Of a stretch of DNA of 64,000 nucleotides, positions 26,325 to 33,528 are shown in pieces; within the stretch, counting starts at the first letter, position 1, and every line of letters starts with the position of its first letter. Location: assembly GCF_002270415.1 (NCBI RefSeq), contig NZ_NNRI01000013.1:496001-560000 (forward strand). The letters are read 5' to 3'. A model generated the notes under the pieces. That model was given only the letters and a program-made list of their open reading frames with translations. It was not told where the DNA came from and did no database searches. The translations under genes were made by a program, and so were the position numbers. The stretch comes from Mesorhizobium sophorae. GTDB lineage: Bacteria; Pseudomonadota; Alphaproteobacteria; Rhizobiales; Rhizobiaceae.

Positions 26325-27734
26325 CTACTCGGCTGCTTCCGCTTGGGATGCCAGCCCCAGCCACTGCCGGCAATCAGCGCGCGCACGTGCGGTTATCCCC
26401 TGCCGCTTGGCGACGGTCTTGTCCTTGCCGCGCAGGCGCTTGCCTTCTGACTTCGGTGCTTCCATTGGCGGGAACAGGCCGAAATTGACGTTCATCGGCT
26501 GGAAGGAGCGTTTTCCCGGTTCGTCATCGGAGACGATGTGGCCGCCGGTGATGTGGTTGAGCAAGGCACCGAAGGCCGTGGTGAGCGGTGGCAGGGACGG
26601 TGCCTGGCCGAGCCTTTCGGCGGCGGCGAAGCGTCCGGCGAGCAGGCCGATCGCGGCACTTTCGACATAGCCCTCGCAGCCGGTGATCTGGCCGGCGAAG
26701 CGCAGGCCGGGGCGCGACTTCAGCTGCAGCGAAGCGTCGAGCAAGGTCGGCGAGTTGATGTAGGTGTTGCGATGCAGGCCGCCGAGGCGGGCGAAATCGG
26801 CGTTTTCCAGGCCCGGTATGGTGCGGAACACGCGCACCTGCTCGGCATGCTTCAGCTTGGTCTGAAAACCGACCATGTTGTAGAGCGTGCCCAGCGCATT
26901 GTCCTGCCGCAACTGGACGACGGCATAGGCCTTGACCGTTGGATTGTGCGCGTTGGTCAGCCCCATCGGCTTCATCGGCCCATAACGTAGCGTCTCGATG
27001 CCGCGTTCGGCCATGATCTCAATCGGCAGGCAGCCGTCGAAATAGGGCGTGCCTTCCCATTGCTTGAATTCGGTCTTCTGGCCGTCGACGAGCGCCTGCA
27101 CGAAGGGGAGGTATTGCTCCTTGTCCATCGGGCAATTGATGTAGTCCTTGCCGGTGCCGCCCGGCCCGACCTTGTCGTAGCGCGACTGGAACCAGCAAAT
27201 GTCCATGTCGATCGTGTCGAAGTGGATGATCGGCGCGATGGCGTCGAAGAATGCCAGCGCATCGGCACCGGTTGCTTCCGCGATCGATTGGGCAAGCGAA
27301 GGCGCGGTCAACGGACCGGTGGCGATGATCGCCTGGTCCCAGTCCGCCGGCGGCAAGCCCGGCACTTCCTCGCGCTGGATGGTGATCAGCGGATGGCCTT
27401 CGAGCTTTTTCGTCACGGCGTCGGAGAAACCATCTCGGTCGACGGCAAGCGCACCGCCGGCCGGCACCTGGTTGGCGTCGCCGGCGCTCATGATCAGCGA
27501 GCCGGCCAGCCGCATTTCGGCATGCAGCAGGCCGACGGCGTTGTTTTCGGCGTCGTCGGAGCGGAAGGAATTGGAGCAGACCAGCTCGGCCAGGCCATCG
27601 GTCTTGTGCGCATCGGTGCCGCGAAGGGGCCGCATTTCGTGCAGGATGACGGGCACGCCAGCCTCGGCTGCCTGCCAGGCGGCTTCAGAACCGGCGAGGC
27701 CGCCGCCGATGATGTGGATGGGATTTTTGCTCAT
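26325..27734 (-). CDS. trmFO: Methylenetetrahydrofolate-tRNA-(uracil-5-)-methyltransferase TrmFO
   Basis: 469 residues. It opens with the FAD-binding motif IHIIGGGLAGSEAAWQ, followed by LHEMRP, ELVCSNSFRSDDAENNAVG (one catalytic Cys) and QITGCEGYVESAAIG (second Cys). TrmFO makes ribothymidine at position 54 of tRNA using methylene-THF and FADH2. The frame continues upstream to 28007 through the hairpin array, which is not coding, so the ATG at 27734 is taken as the start. An inverted repeat ATCGCT-TGG-AGCGAT (27748-27762) sits just upstream of the start. Confidence 0.95.
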   Translation of the reverse strand: MSKNPIHIIGGGLAGSEAAWQAAEAGVPVILHEMRPLRGTDAHKTDGLAELVCSNSFRSDDAENNAVGLLHAEMRLAGSLIMSAGDANQVPAGGALAVDRDGFSDAVTKKLEGHPLITIQREEVPGLPPADWDQAIIATGPLTAPSLAQSIAEATGADALAFFDAIAPIIHFDTIDMDICWFQSRYDKVGPGGTGKDYINCPMDKEQYLPFVQALVDGQKTEFKQWEGTPYFDGCLPIEIMAERGIETLRYGPMKPMGLTNAHNPTVKAYAVVQLRQDNALGTLYNMVGFQTKLKHAEQVRVFRTIPGLENADFARLGGLHRNTYINSPTLLDASLQLKSRPGLRFAGQITGCEGYVESAAIGLLAGRFAAAERLGQAPSLPPLTTAFGALLNHITGGHIVSDDEPGKRSFQPMNVNFGLFPPMEAPKSEGKRLRGKDKTVAKRQGITARARADCRQWLGLASQAEAAE

Positions 27735-27817
27735 GAGCGCCGGAATAATCGCTTGGAGCGATGATTGCAATTGCCGCGCGTGGCGCAGGGCAAGCGGCTG
27801 CGGCGGAACCAACCCCT

Positions 27818-27859
27818 GAAAACAACAACACCCGCCGGGGGAGGAGGTCCGGCGGGTGT
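27818..27859 (-). terminator. Last hairpin of the array doubles as a terminator
   Basis: On the minus strand an 11-bp GC-rich stem (27849-27859 with 27828-27838) closes the ACCUCCUCCC loop and is followed by TGTTGTTTT. It would end the DUF1127/sRNA transcript before trmFO. Confidence 0.65.
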
Positions 27860-27939
27860 CGTTTTTGGGGTCGACCCTCGGGAGGAGGTGAAGGCCGACC
27901 GTATTCGTCATCGCCGGGGAGGAGGTCGGCTTTGACGAA
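27828..27939 (-). ncRNA. Cuckoo/CcsR-like sRNA unit B (three CCUCCUCCC hairpins)
   Basis: Minus-strand order: hairpin 27904-27939, hairpin 27869-27900 and hairpin 27828-27859. Each has the 10-base loop ACCUCCUCCC (loops at 27917-27926, 27880-27889, 27839-27848). Pairs that mismatch on the plus strand, such as A27874/C27895 and C27877/A27892, become U-G or G-U wobbles on the minus strand, which fixes the transcribed strand. The loop resembles the anti-Shine-Dalgarno end of 16S rRNA. The family is known from Rhodobacter CcsR RNAs, which follow a DUF1127 gene and are stress-induced. Loop spacing (37 and 41 bases) is identical to unit A. Confidence 0.85.
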
Positions 27940-27975
27940 ATCTCTTTCGCCATTTTTGAAAGGGGCGAAACCTCT

Positions 27976-27997
27976 GGGGCAAAATTCGTTTTGCCCC
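27976..27997 (-). other. Spacer hairpin between the two sRNA units
   Basis: GGGGCAAAA (27976-27984), a 4-base loop and TTTTGCCCC (27989-27997) form a perfect 9-bp stem without the CCUCCUCCC word. A second weaker stem, TTTCGCC/GGCGAAA (27945-27951 with 27964-27970), follows. They may separate units A and B as processing or partial termination sites. Confidence 0.5.
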
Positions 27998-28006
27998 GGG
28001 GGAACA

Positions 28007-28116
28007 ACGCCCGCCGCGGGAGGAGGTGCGGCGGGCGCCGTTTTGTTGGTCAACCCTCGGGAGGAGGTGAAGGTTGACCGGATCCGTCAGGGTCGGGGAG
28101 GAGGTCGACCCTGGCG
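28007..28116 (-). ncRNA. Cuckoo/CcsR-like sRNA unit A (three CCUCCUCCC hairpins)
   Basis: Minus-strand order: hairpin 28085-28116, hairpin 28048-28079 and hairpin 28007-28038, all with loop ACCUCCUCCC (28096-28105, 28059-28068, 28018-28027). The middle hairpin differs from its unit-B counterpart by compensatory changes: A28052/T28075 where unit B has G27873/C27896. The array begins 10 bases after the stop of the second DUF1127 gene, so it is probably the processed 3' untranslated region of that mRNA. The third hairpin (GC-rich) parallels the terminator hairpin of unit B but is followed by fewer Us. Confidence 0.85.
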
Positions 28117-28125
28117 AAATTCTGG

Positions 28126-28266
28126 TTAGATCGCCCGGCGGGCTACGATCTTGATTTCGTCGCGGACGATACCGAGATCATGCAGCTGACGGTTCGAAAG
28201 GCGACCCAGCTCGGTAACCGTCTCGCGATAAACGCGCCAGTTACGATAGTTGCGGATCAGGTTCAT
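28126..28266 (-). CDS. DUF1127 small protein, second copy
   Basis: 46 residues, too short for most gene finders. It reads MNLIRNYRNWRVYRETVTEL, then GRLSNRQLHDLGIVRDEIKI and VARRAI. The Arg-rich helix and the L-x-x-LSNRQLHDLGI motif are diagnostic of DUF1127. In Rhodobacter a DUF1127 protein (CcaF1) is encoded directly upstream of the CcsR RNAs and affects RNA turnover, and the same layout is seen here. Related DUF1127 proteins in Agrobacterium influence phosphate and carbon metabolism. It lies downstream of a near-identical copy, separated by a hairpin. Confidence 0.92.
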   Translation of the reverse strand: MNLIRNYRNWRVYRETVTELGRLSNRQLHDLGIVRDEIKIVARRAI

Positions 28267-28289
28267 TGTCTTTCTCTTTTCAAAACTTG

Positions 28290-28311
28290 TTCGGACCATT
28301 TGCGGTCCGAA
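28290..28311 (-). other. Intercistronic hairpin between the DUF1127 genes
   Basis: TTCGGACC (28290-28297) and GGTCCGAA (28304-28311) form a perfect 8-bp stem with a 6-base loop, 5 bases after the first DUF1127 stop. Without a strong U run, it is more likely a 3'-end stabiliser or partial attenuator than a full terminator. Confidence 0.55.
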
Positions 28312-28315
28312 GAAA

Positions 28316-28456
28316 TTAGACCGCCTTGCGAGCGACGTAAGGAATGTCGCTGCGGCTGATGCCGAGGTCGGTCAGTTCACGGTTGCTCAGGCGGCTCAGC
28401 TCGGACACGGTGTCCCTGTAGCGGCGCCAGTTGCGGTAGTTGCGGATCAGGTTCAT
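28316..28456 (-). CDS. DUF1127 small protein, first copy
   Basis: 46 residues: MNLIRNYRNWRRYRDTVSEL, SRLSNRELTDLGISRSDIPY and VARKAV. It shares its first 11 residues and overall pattern with the copy at 28126, indicating tandem duplication. The motif LSNRELTDLGISRSDIPYV is the classical DUF1127 C-terminus. The frame is open to 28576, but the ATG at 28456 starts the family homology. The upstream 120 bases contain an RpoH-like promoter with an embedded inverted repeat. The pair and the following sRNA array appear to form one stress-type operon. Confidence 0.93.
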   Translation of the reverse strand: MNLIRNYRNWRRYRDTVSELSRLSNRELTDLGISRSDIPYVARKAV

Positions 28457-28511
28457 GGTATTTCTCGTTTCGTCTTTCTTTCGGATCATTCCGTCTTTGT
28501 GTACGAAGCAT

Positions 28512-28540
28512 AGATAGGCGGGCCTATATCGATTTAAAAG
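28512..28540 (-). promoter_or_regulatory. Predicted RpoH-like promoter of the DUF1127/sRNA operon
   Basis: On the minus strand CTTT (28537-28540) and CCTATCT (28512-28518) are 18 bases apart. The -10 fits the alphaproteobacterial RpoH pattern CYTATNT; the -35 differs from CTTG at the last base. A palindrome ATAGGC-GG-GCCTAT (28514-28527) overlaps the -10 and could be a repressor site. Transcription would start near 28505, about 50 bases before the first DUF1127 ATG. Confidence 0.45.
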
Positions 28541-28694
28541 CGCTATGGCTGCATGGCAGCAATGCAAATTGTGCAATGCAGCATTAACGCGCGTTCACGG
28601 ACCTGACACAAAGAAGCCCGAATCGGAAAATGCCGTTGCGTCAACGGTTTGACCGGGTCGGTTGAAAAAAAGACCAAGCTGGGGGAGAAGCGGC

Positions 28695-29813
28695 ATGGGG
28701 GGCTATTCGTCACGAGTGAGGTCGGATATCGCGCGCTGGCGGCAGGCCGGCCTGATCGACGCCGCGACCGCCGATTCCCTGACTCGCGATGTCGAGGCAA
28801 ACGAGCGCAAATCGCTCAGCTTCGGCTCGATCCTGGCGATGATGGCCGCCTTGCTGTTCGGCGCCGCCATCCTGATTTTCGTCGCCGCCAACTGGGATGC
28901 GATCCCAAGGCTGGCGCGGGTCGCGGCACTCTTTGCCATCGTCCTTGGCGGCTATGTCGGCGGCGCGCTGTTGAAGACGCGCGACCATGCGGCGATCGGC
29001 GAGGCCTTGTGGATCGTGGCCGCGGCGGCCTTCGGCGGTTCAATCGCGCTGATCGGCCAGATGTATCATCTCTCCGGCGACATGACGTCGGCCTTGGTCA
29101 CCTGGGGCGCGGGCACGGCACTGGCGGCGGTCGCGCTTCGTTCGAACCCGCTGACTGTCGCTGCGGTCGGCATCGCCGATGCCTGGCTGTTCCTGAAAGG
29201 CTTCGACTATTACAGCCGCAGCGATTTTCCGCATCTCTTCGTGGTCATGGCGATCGTGCTGTTTGCCGTCTCGTTCTGGACCCGCAGCCAGCCGGCGCGG
29301 CACCTGATCATCCTGTCGCTGCTGTCCTATCTGGTGCTGCTGGTGACGAGCCACAACACACTGCAGGTGGCGATCCCGCTCGTCGCCGCATCGGCACTGC
29401 TGTTCGCGACCTCCGTCTTCGCGCCGGAGCCGGTCGACAGGATCGTGCAACTCGGCGGCCGCTTGCCGTTGCACGCGCTGCTCGGCTTCCTCACTGGCCT
29501 GGCAATGGTCCAGTTCGAACTGGCTGATGAAAGCACCTACAACAGCGGATTCGCCATCGCTTCGGTGATTGCATTGGCCGGCATCGTCGCTGCAATCATG
29601 CTGGCGGGGCGGGAAAGCCGCGGGTTGCGCTGGCTTGCCTATGCCGGCTTCGCCTTTGAAATCGCCATCATCTATGTGGTGATGCTGCAATCGATGCTCG
29701 ATACGGCCGGCTTCTTCCTTGCCGCCGCGGTGCTGCTCGGCATCCTTGCGATCGTCATCATCCGCATCGAAAAACGCATGAAGGGCCCAGCCGCCAAGGG
29801 AGCCACGGCATGA
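28695..29813 (+). CDS. DUF2157-family multi-spanning membrane protein
   Basis: About 372 residues. The soluble N-terminus (SDIARWRQAGLIDAATADSL) is typical of DUF2157, followed by about ten membrane helices and the family's FVAANWDAIPRLARVA. Function is unknown. The next gene encodes a GDYXXLXY protein, the regular partner of DUF2157 proteins, overlapping by 4 bases. The ATG at 28695 has GGGGGAGAAG just upstream and is preferred over a TTG at 28662. Confidence 0.88.
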   Translation: MGGYSSRVRSDIARWRQAGLIDAATADSLTRDVEANERKSLSFGSILAMMAALLFGAAILIFVAANWDAIPRLARVAALFAIVLGGYVGGALLKTRDHAAIGEALWIVAAAAFGGSIALIGQMYHLSGDMTSALVTWGAGTALAAVALRSNPLTVAAVGIADAWLFLKGFDYYSRSDFPHLFVVMAIVLFAVSFWTRSQPARHLIILSLLSYLVLLVTSHNTLQVAIPLVAASALLFATSVFAPEPVDRIVQLGGRLPLHALLGFLTGLAMVQFELADESTYNSGFAIASVIALAGIVAAIMLAGRESRGLRWLAYAGFAFEIAIIYVVMLQSMLDTAGFFLAAAVLLGILAIVIIRIEKRMKGPAAKGATA

Positions 29814-30394
29814 TGACCGGAAAGAGGCTAATCATCTCGGCGCTGGTGCTGGCGCTCGTGCAGATCGGATTTTTGAGCTGGATCATCGCCGGCAGGGCGG
29901 CGATCCTGCGCAACGGCAAGGAAGTGCTGCTGAAGATCGAACCCGTCGATCCGCGCGATCTTCTGCGCGGCGATTACATTATCCTCGGCTACCCGATTTC
30001 GCGCATACCGATAAAAATGATCGCCAACATCCCGGCCGACAAATTTTCGAGCGACGATACGCCAATTGTCGTCCGCTTGAAGAAGGGTGCCGACGGCTAT
30101 TGGCAGCCCACCACTGCCTGGTTCGGCAAGGCGCCGATGCCGGCCGCTGCCGACGAGGCCGACATATCAGGCCACGTCGCCGAGGGCTGGGATCTTCGCA
30201 GCGAAGGCATGACCATCGCCCCGGATTACGGCATCGAGCGCTTCTATCTGCCGGAAGGCGAGGGGACGGCGATCCAGAACGACATGCGGGTGCGCCCATT
30301 CGGCATCCGGCTCGCGCTCGCGGGCGACGGCACCGCGCAGATCAAGGCGCTGGTGGACGGCGACAAGATACTGTTCGAGGAACCCCTCTACTAG
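29810..30394 (+). CDS. GDYXXLXY-domain membrane-anchored protein
   Basis: 194 residues. An N-terminal signal anchor (ISALVLALVQIGFLSWIIAG) precedes the name-giving motif RGDYIILGYPISRI at about residue 52. The remainder is probably periplasmic and beta-rich, ending VDGDKILFEEPLY. Function is unknown; it is the standard companion of DUF2157 proteins and is translationally coupled to one here (ATGATG overlap). A start at 29813 is equally possible. Confidence 0.87.
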   Translation: MMTGKRLIISALVLALVQIGFLSWIIAGRAAILRNGKEVLLKIEPVDPRDLLRGDYIILGYPISRIPIKMIANIPADKFSSDDTPIVVRLKKGADGYWQPTTAWFGKAPMPAAADEADISGHVAEGWDLRSEGMTIAPDYGIERFYLPEGEGTAIQNDMRVRPFGIRLALAGDGTAQIKALVDGDKILFEEPLY

Positions 30395-30407
30395 AGGGAC
30401 AGCCAGA

Positions 30408-31517
30408 ATGGGCGCTCATCGAAACGAAATTCAGCTCATCCACCTGTTAAGGGGCGTCGCTCCGTTGCCTGTGATGTGGTTGCATCTCTCGGGCTTGACC
30501 GTCTGGCATTACCACGCCGACTGGACGCCCTTGAGGTATTTCCAACGCCTGTTGGGGACACCGCTTGGGCTGTACCAAAGTGGCGCCCACCTGGGCGTCG
30601 TGATCTTCTTCCTGATCAGCGGCTTCATCATCAGCTATGTGGTCGAGGAAGAGACCCGGATGTCTTTCGCCATCAAGCGCGTGTTTCGTCTGTGGCCGCC
30701 TATCTTGTTCGCTCTTATCGCGACCGCGATCGGGACCTATGTCGGGACGGTCGTGCCCATTCCGTTCTCATTCGCCGACTATGCGAGGACATTCTTTCTG
30801 GTGGATCAGTTCGCAGGGATCGGGAGGCATGTCTTGCCCGTGACCTGGACGCTTTTCCCCGAGGTTGTATTCTATATTATGGTCTGGTGCATCGCGCCCA
30901 TGATGAGGAGCAAACCACTCCAGTCCACGCTCATACTGACCGCTGCATCTTATGCGATCATGGCTAGCGCGAACATCAATGGAACCCCTGCCGTGCAATT
31001 CTCGCCGCTTGGGTATCTGCCGCTGTTCTTGATTGGCCGCCTCTTCGTCCTGTTTCGTGAGCAGCGTATCAGCGGCCAGATGGCGATGGCTCTGGGGACT
31101 GCTGAAGTCTTTTTGTTCTATGCGGTGCGGGTGGGCATCTGGTGGGGCATCTGGCGGCCCCAGGTTCTGCTCGATGAATCGTTGTTCCCGATTTTGGCAA
31201 CATATCCGTTGGCTATCATCGTGTTCTGGCTGTGCATGCAATGGACGGCAAAGACCGTTCCTCAACCATTCCGCTTCTTTGGCGACATCAGCTATTCGCT
31301 CTATCTGCTGCACATGCCGGTTGGGTTCGCCGTCATCTACTACCTCTACCCGGCCTTGAATTTCTCACTGGCCTTCGCCGCCGCCGTCGTTGCAACGCTG
31401 TTGGTCTCGTGGCTGAGTTTCAGATTTGTTGAAGAGCCGAGCCGGGGCTTCTGTCGGCGGCTCATCGCAAGACGAATTGTTACACGCGAGACTGCTTTGG
31501 CTGGAGCGCAGGTATAG
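30408..31517 (+). CDS. Acyltransferase family 3 (OafA-type) membrane protein
   Basis: 369 residues with about ten membrane helices. The N-terminal LLRGVAPLPVMWLHLSG contains the conserved Arg-x10-His of acyltransferase 3 proteins, and FFLISGFIISYVVEEETRMSF is the usual second-helix region. The C-terminal GDISYSLYLLHMPVGFAV and SFRFVEEPSRGF are also family hallmarks. Such enzymes O-acylate surface polysaccharides or lipids. Base composition looks lower in GC than the neighbouring genes, hinting at transfer. It starts 13 bases after the GDYXXLXY gene. Confidence 0.9.
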   Translation: MGAHRNEIQLIHLLRGVAPLPVMWLHLSGLTVWHYHADWTPLRYFQRLLGTPLGLYQSGAHLGVVIFFLISGFIISYVVEEETRMSFAIKRVFRLWPPILFALIATAIGTYVGTVVPIPFSFADYARTFFLVDQFAGIGRHVLPVTWTLFPEVVFYIMVWCIAPMMRSKPLQSTLILTAASYAIMASANINGTPAVQFSPLGYLPLFLIGRLFVLFREQRISGQMAMALGTAEVFLFYAVRVGIWWGIWRPQVLLDESLFPILATYPLAIIVFWLCMQWTAKTVPQPFRFFGDISYSLYLLHMPVGFAVIYYLYPALNFSLAFAAAVVATLLVSWLSFRFVEEPSRGFCRRLIARRIVTRETALAGAQV

Positions 31518-31561
31518 TCGACAGACGCCTTCGGCGGTCTCCCACTTGGACGGTAAGAAGC

Positions 31562-33010
31562 ATGCCAATCACCCTGTCGACGCGTGAAGACATCAACCTC
31601 GACACGGTTTTTCGTGTCGCCTGGAAGAAAGAGACGGTGGAGATCGGCGAGAAGGCGTTGCAGCGCATTGCCGAATGCCGAGCCTCGTTCCTCAGGCTCA
31701 TCGAATCCGATCCGCCACCGGTCATCTACGGCGTAACCACCGCCATGGGGGAGTTGGCGAGCCGCAAGCTCGAACTTGACGAGCGGGATCGCCATGCGCG
31801 CATCAAGGCGTTCGCCGCCGCCACCTCGTTCGGCGATCCCTTGCCTGATCGGGTGGTCCGGGCGATCGTGCTTGCCCGACTGACCAACTTCATCGAGGGC
31901 AACGCAGCCACCACCCCACGCATCGCGCTCGCCGTTGCCGCGATGCTCGACGGTGGCCCGATGCCAACGGTACCGGCCTCCGGCCAGGGCGGCGCCGGCG
32001 AGATCCTGGCGCTCTACCCGCTGTTTGCCGAGCTTTCGGCGCGCTTCGACCTCGAGGTCAAGGAACGGGGCTCGCTGATCAACGGCTCGCCCTGCGCCGC
32101 CGCGCTGGTGGCCGACGCGGCGCTCGCGGCTCGCCGCCGCATCCGCATGGCGCACAAGGTGTTCGCACTGTCGATCGAAGCGTTTCGCGCCCCGCTCGAG
32201 CACTACGACGCTGCGCTCGATACGCTCTGGGGTGACGACCATGAAGCGGCGGCCCTCCAGGGGTTGCGGGAATTTCTGGTCGGCGCTGGAGACGGGCGGC
32301 GCAATTACCAGGCGCCGGTCAGCTATCGGATCGTGCCGCGCGTTCTCGGCCAGGCGCATCGTGCGCTGTCGTCCGCCGAGCGGGCGGCTACCGTCTCGCT
32401 GGCCGCGATATCCGACAATCCGGTCTACATCCCGCCGGACGACGCACATCCGCTTGGCCGCTGCATCAGCACCGGCGGCTATCACAACGCCATGGCGACG
32501 CCGGCGCTGGACGATCTGGCGGCCATATGGGCCGACATCTGCCTGCTCTGTGACCGTCATGCCTCCAAGCTTTTGAACGGCAAGGTGTCGCTGCTGCCCG
32601 ATCTTCTGATGACCGGGCGGCATTGGGCCGACAGCGATGGCCACGGCAGTGTCGGCTATGTGCCGATGGCGATCACCGGCTATCTCGAGCAGGCCAAGCT
32701 CGCCGCGCAACGCACCTTCATTCCGGGAACGGAATCGGCCGGTGCCGGACAGGACGACGTCGCAACCACGCCGTTCTTCGCATGGACCAAGGAGGCGACA
32801 GCGGGCCGCTGTGTCGATGCGGCAATGGCGATGCTGGCGATGATGGCCTCGCAGGCGCTGCACGTGACCGAACGCGCGCCGCCGCCGGCGCTGCAGCCAT
32901 TTGTCGATGACATCAGGGACATCATGCCGCCTGTCGGCGACGATCGCGTGCTGGGGCCCGAACTGGCGAACCTGGCCGCATGGTTCACAGGGAGAGCGTT
33001 CGAGGCTTAG
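31562..33010 (+). CDS. HAL/PAL-fold ammonia-lyase-like protein lacking the canonical MIO triad
   Basis: 482 residues with the aromatic amino acid lyase fold. YGVTTAMGE (56-64) corresponds to YGVNTGFG, SLINGSPCAA to the INGT segment, YQAPVSYRIVPRVLG to QDxYSLR, and ISTGGYHNAM to SGGNFHG. In place of GSVGASGDLAPL it has GQGGAGEILAL (142-152), so the Ser of the Ala-Ser-Gly that cyclises to MIO is lost. A displaced ASG occurs at 139-141. The usual NQED segment reads AGQDD. It may be a different catalyst or a non-canonical MIO enzyme, so histidine or phenylalanine lyase activity should not be assumed. It stands 44 bases after the acyltransferase gene. Confidence 0.85.
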   Translation: MPITLSTREDINLDTVFRVAWKKETVEIGEKALQRIAECRASFLRLIESDPPPVIYGVTTAMGELASRKLELDERDRHARIKAFAAATSFGDPLPDRVVRAIVLARLTNFIEGNAATTPRIALAVAAMLDGGPMPTVPASGQGGAGEILALYPLFAELSARFDLEVKERGSLINGSPCAAALVADAALAARRRIRMAHKVFALSIEAFRAPLEHYDAALDTLWGDDHEAAALQGLREFLVGAGDGRRNYQAPVSYRIVPRVLGQAHRALSSAERAATVSLAAISDNPVYIPPDDAHPLGRCISTGGYHNAMATPALDDLAAIWADICLLCDRHASKLLNGKVSLLPDLLMTGRHWADSDGHGSVGYVPMAITGYLEQAKLAAQRTFIPGTESAGAGQDDVATTPFFAWTKEATAGRCVDAAMAMLAMMASQALHVTERAPPPALQPFVDDIRDIMPPVGDDRVLGPELANLAAWFTGRAFEA

Positions 33011-33066
33011 GAGGACACTCTTCAGCTAACGAGCTTCAGCCGGCCTGCCACCCGAAGCGTGAAGAG

Positions 33067-33151
33067 TGGTGCGGATGAAGGGACTCGAACCCCCACGCCT
33101 TTCGGCACTGGAACCTAAATCCAGGGCGTCTACCAGTTCCGCCACATCCGC
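33067..33151 (-). tRNA. tRNA-Leu (anticodon UAG)
   Basis: The minus strand folds as an 85-base class II tRNA. The acceptor GCGGATG (from 33151) pairs with CATCCGC. The anticodon arm is CTGGA-TTTAGGT-TCCAG with anticodon TAG, a short variable arm is GTGCCGAAAGGCGT, and the T arm is GGGGGTTCGAGTCCC. CCA is encoded (33067-33069). It reads CUN leucine codons. Confidence 0.97.
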
Positions 33152-33528
33152 ATGGACCGGCAATCCCATGTAGCCATCATTCTGTCAATGTCGGGAACAA
33201 GTGTTGGGGCCAGGACCAAAGGTTGGGTCAGGGCCAAAAATGTTGGTTGTTCGCCGAAATGCGAAGATGGTTGAAAATTAGCCTCGCCTGTGACAAAAGG
33301 CGTGTCGAATGTGACGGGACGCGACGATCCGCTTCTGCAAAATGTGATAAGAAGTAGGAAAAACAAGAACTTATTCACATTTTGGAACGCAGTTTGGGAG
33401 AGTTTGAGCCGTATTTTCGGTCAAATCGCCAGGTTCCGTACCAAAAGCCATTCCCGGCAAGATTATACCGGCAGGCTGTGAGCGGCAGAGGCCGTGGCAG
33501 TCTCATTGGTGAAAACAAAGGTTTTACG
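33152..33528. other. Intergenic region between tRNA-Leu and tig
   Basis: 377 bases with no convincing gene. It is AT-richer than its surroundings near 33340-33380 and should hold the tig promoter. Two similar words, TTGGGGCCAGGACCAAA (33204-33220) and TTGGGTCAGGGCCAAAA (33223-33239), lie next to each other; each can form a weak TTGG/CCAA stem. The tig reading frame is open to 33382, but I see no family sequence before 33529. Confidence 0.5.

Noticed and set aside
27735..28007. Open reading frame extending trmFO upstream through the hairpin array (about 90 extra codons)
   Set aside because: The upstream translation has no similarity to TrmFO, crosses six structured hairpins, and TrmFO family homology starts exactly at MSKNPIHIIGGG (27734).
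27828..28105. Reading the GGGAGGAGG words on the plus strand as a series of Shine-Dalgarno sites or as a CRISPR-like repeat array
   Set aside because: No start codons follow at suitable spacing, there are no unique spacers of constant length, and the pairing evidence (wobbles valid only on the minus strand) supports minus-strand hairpins.
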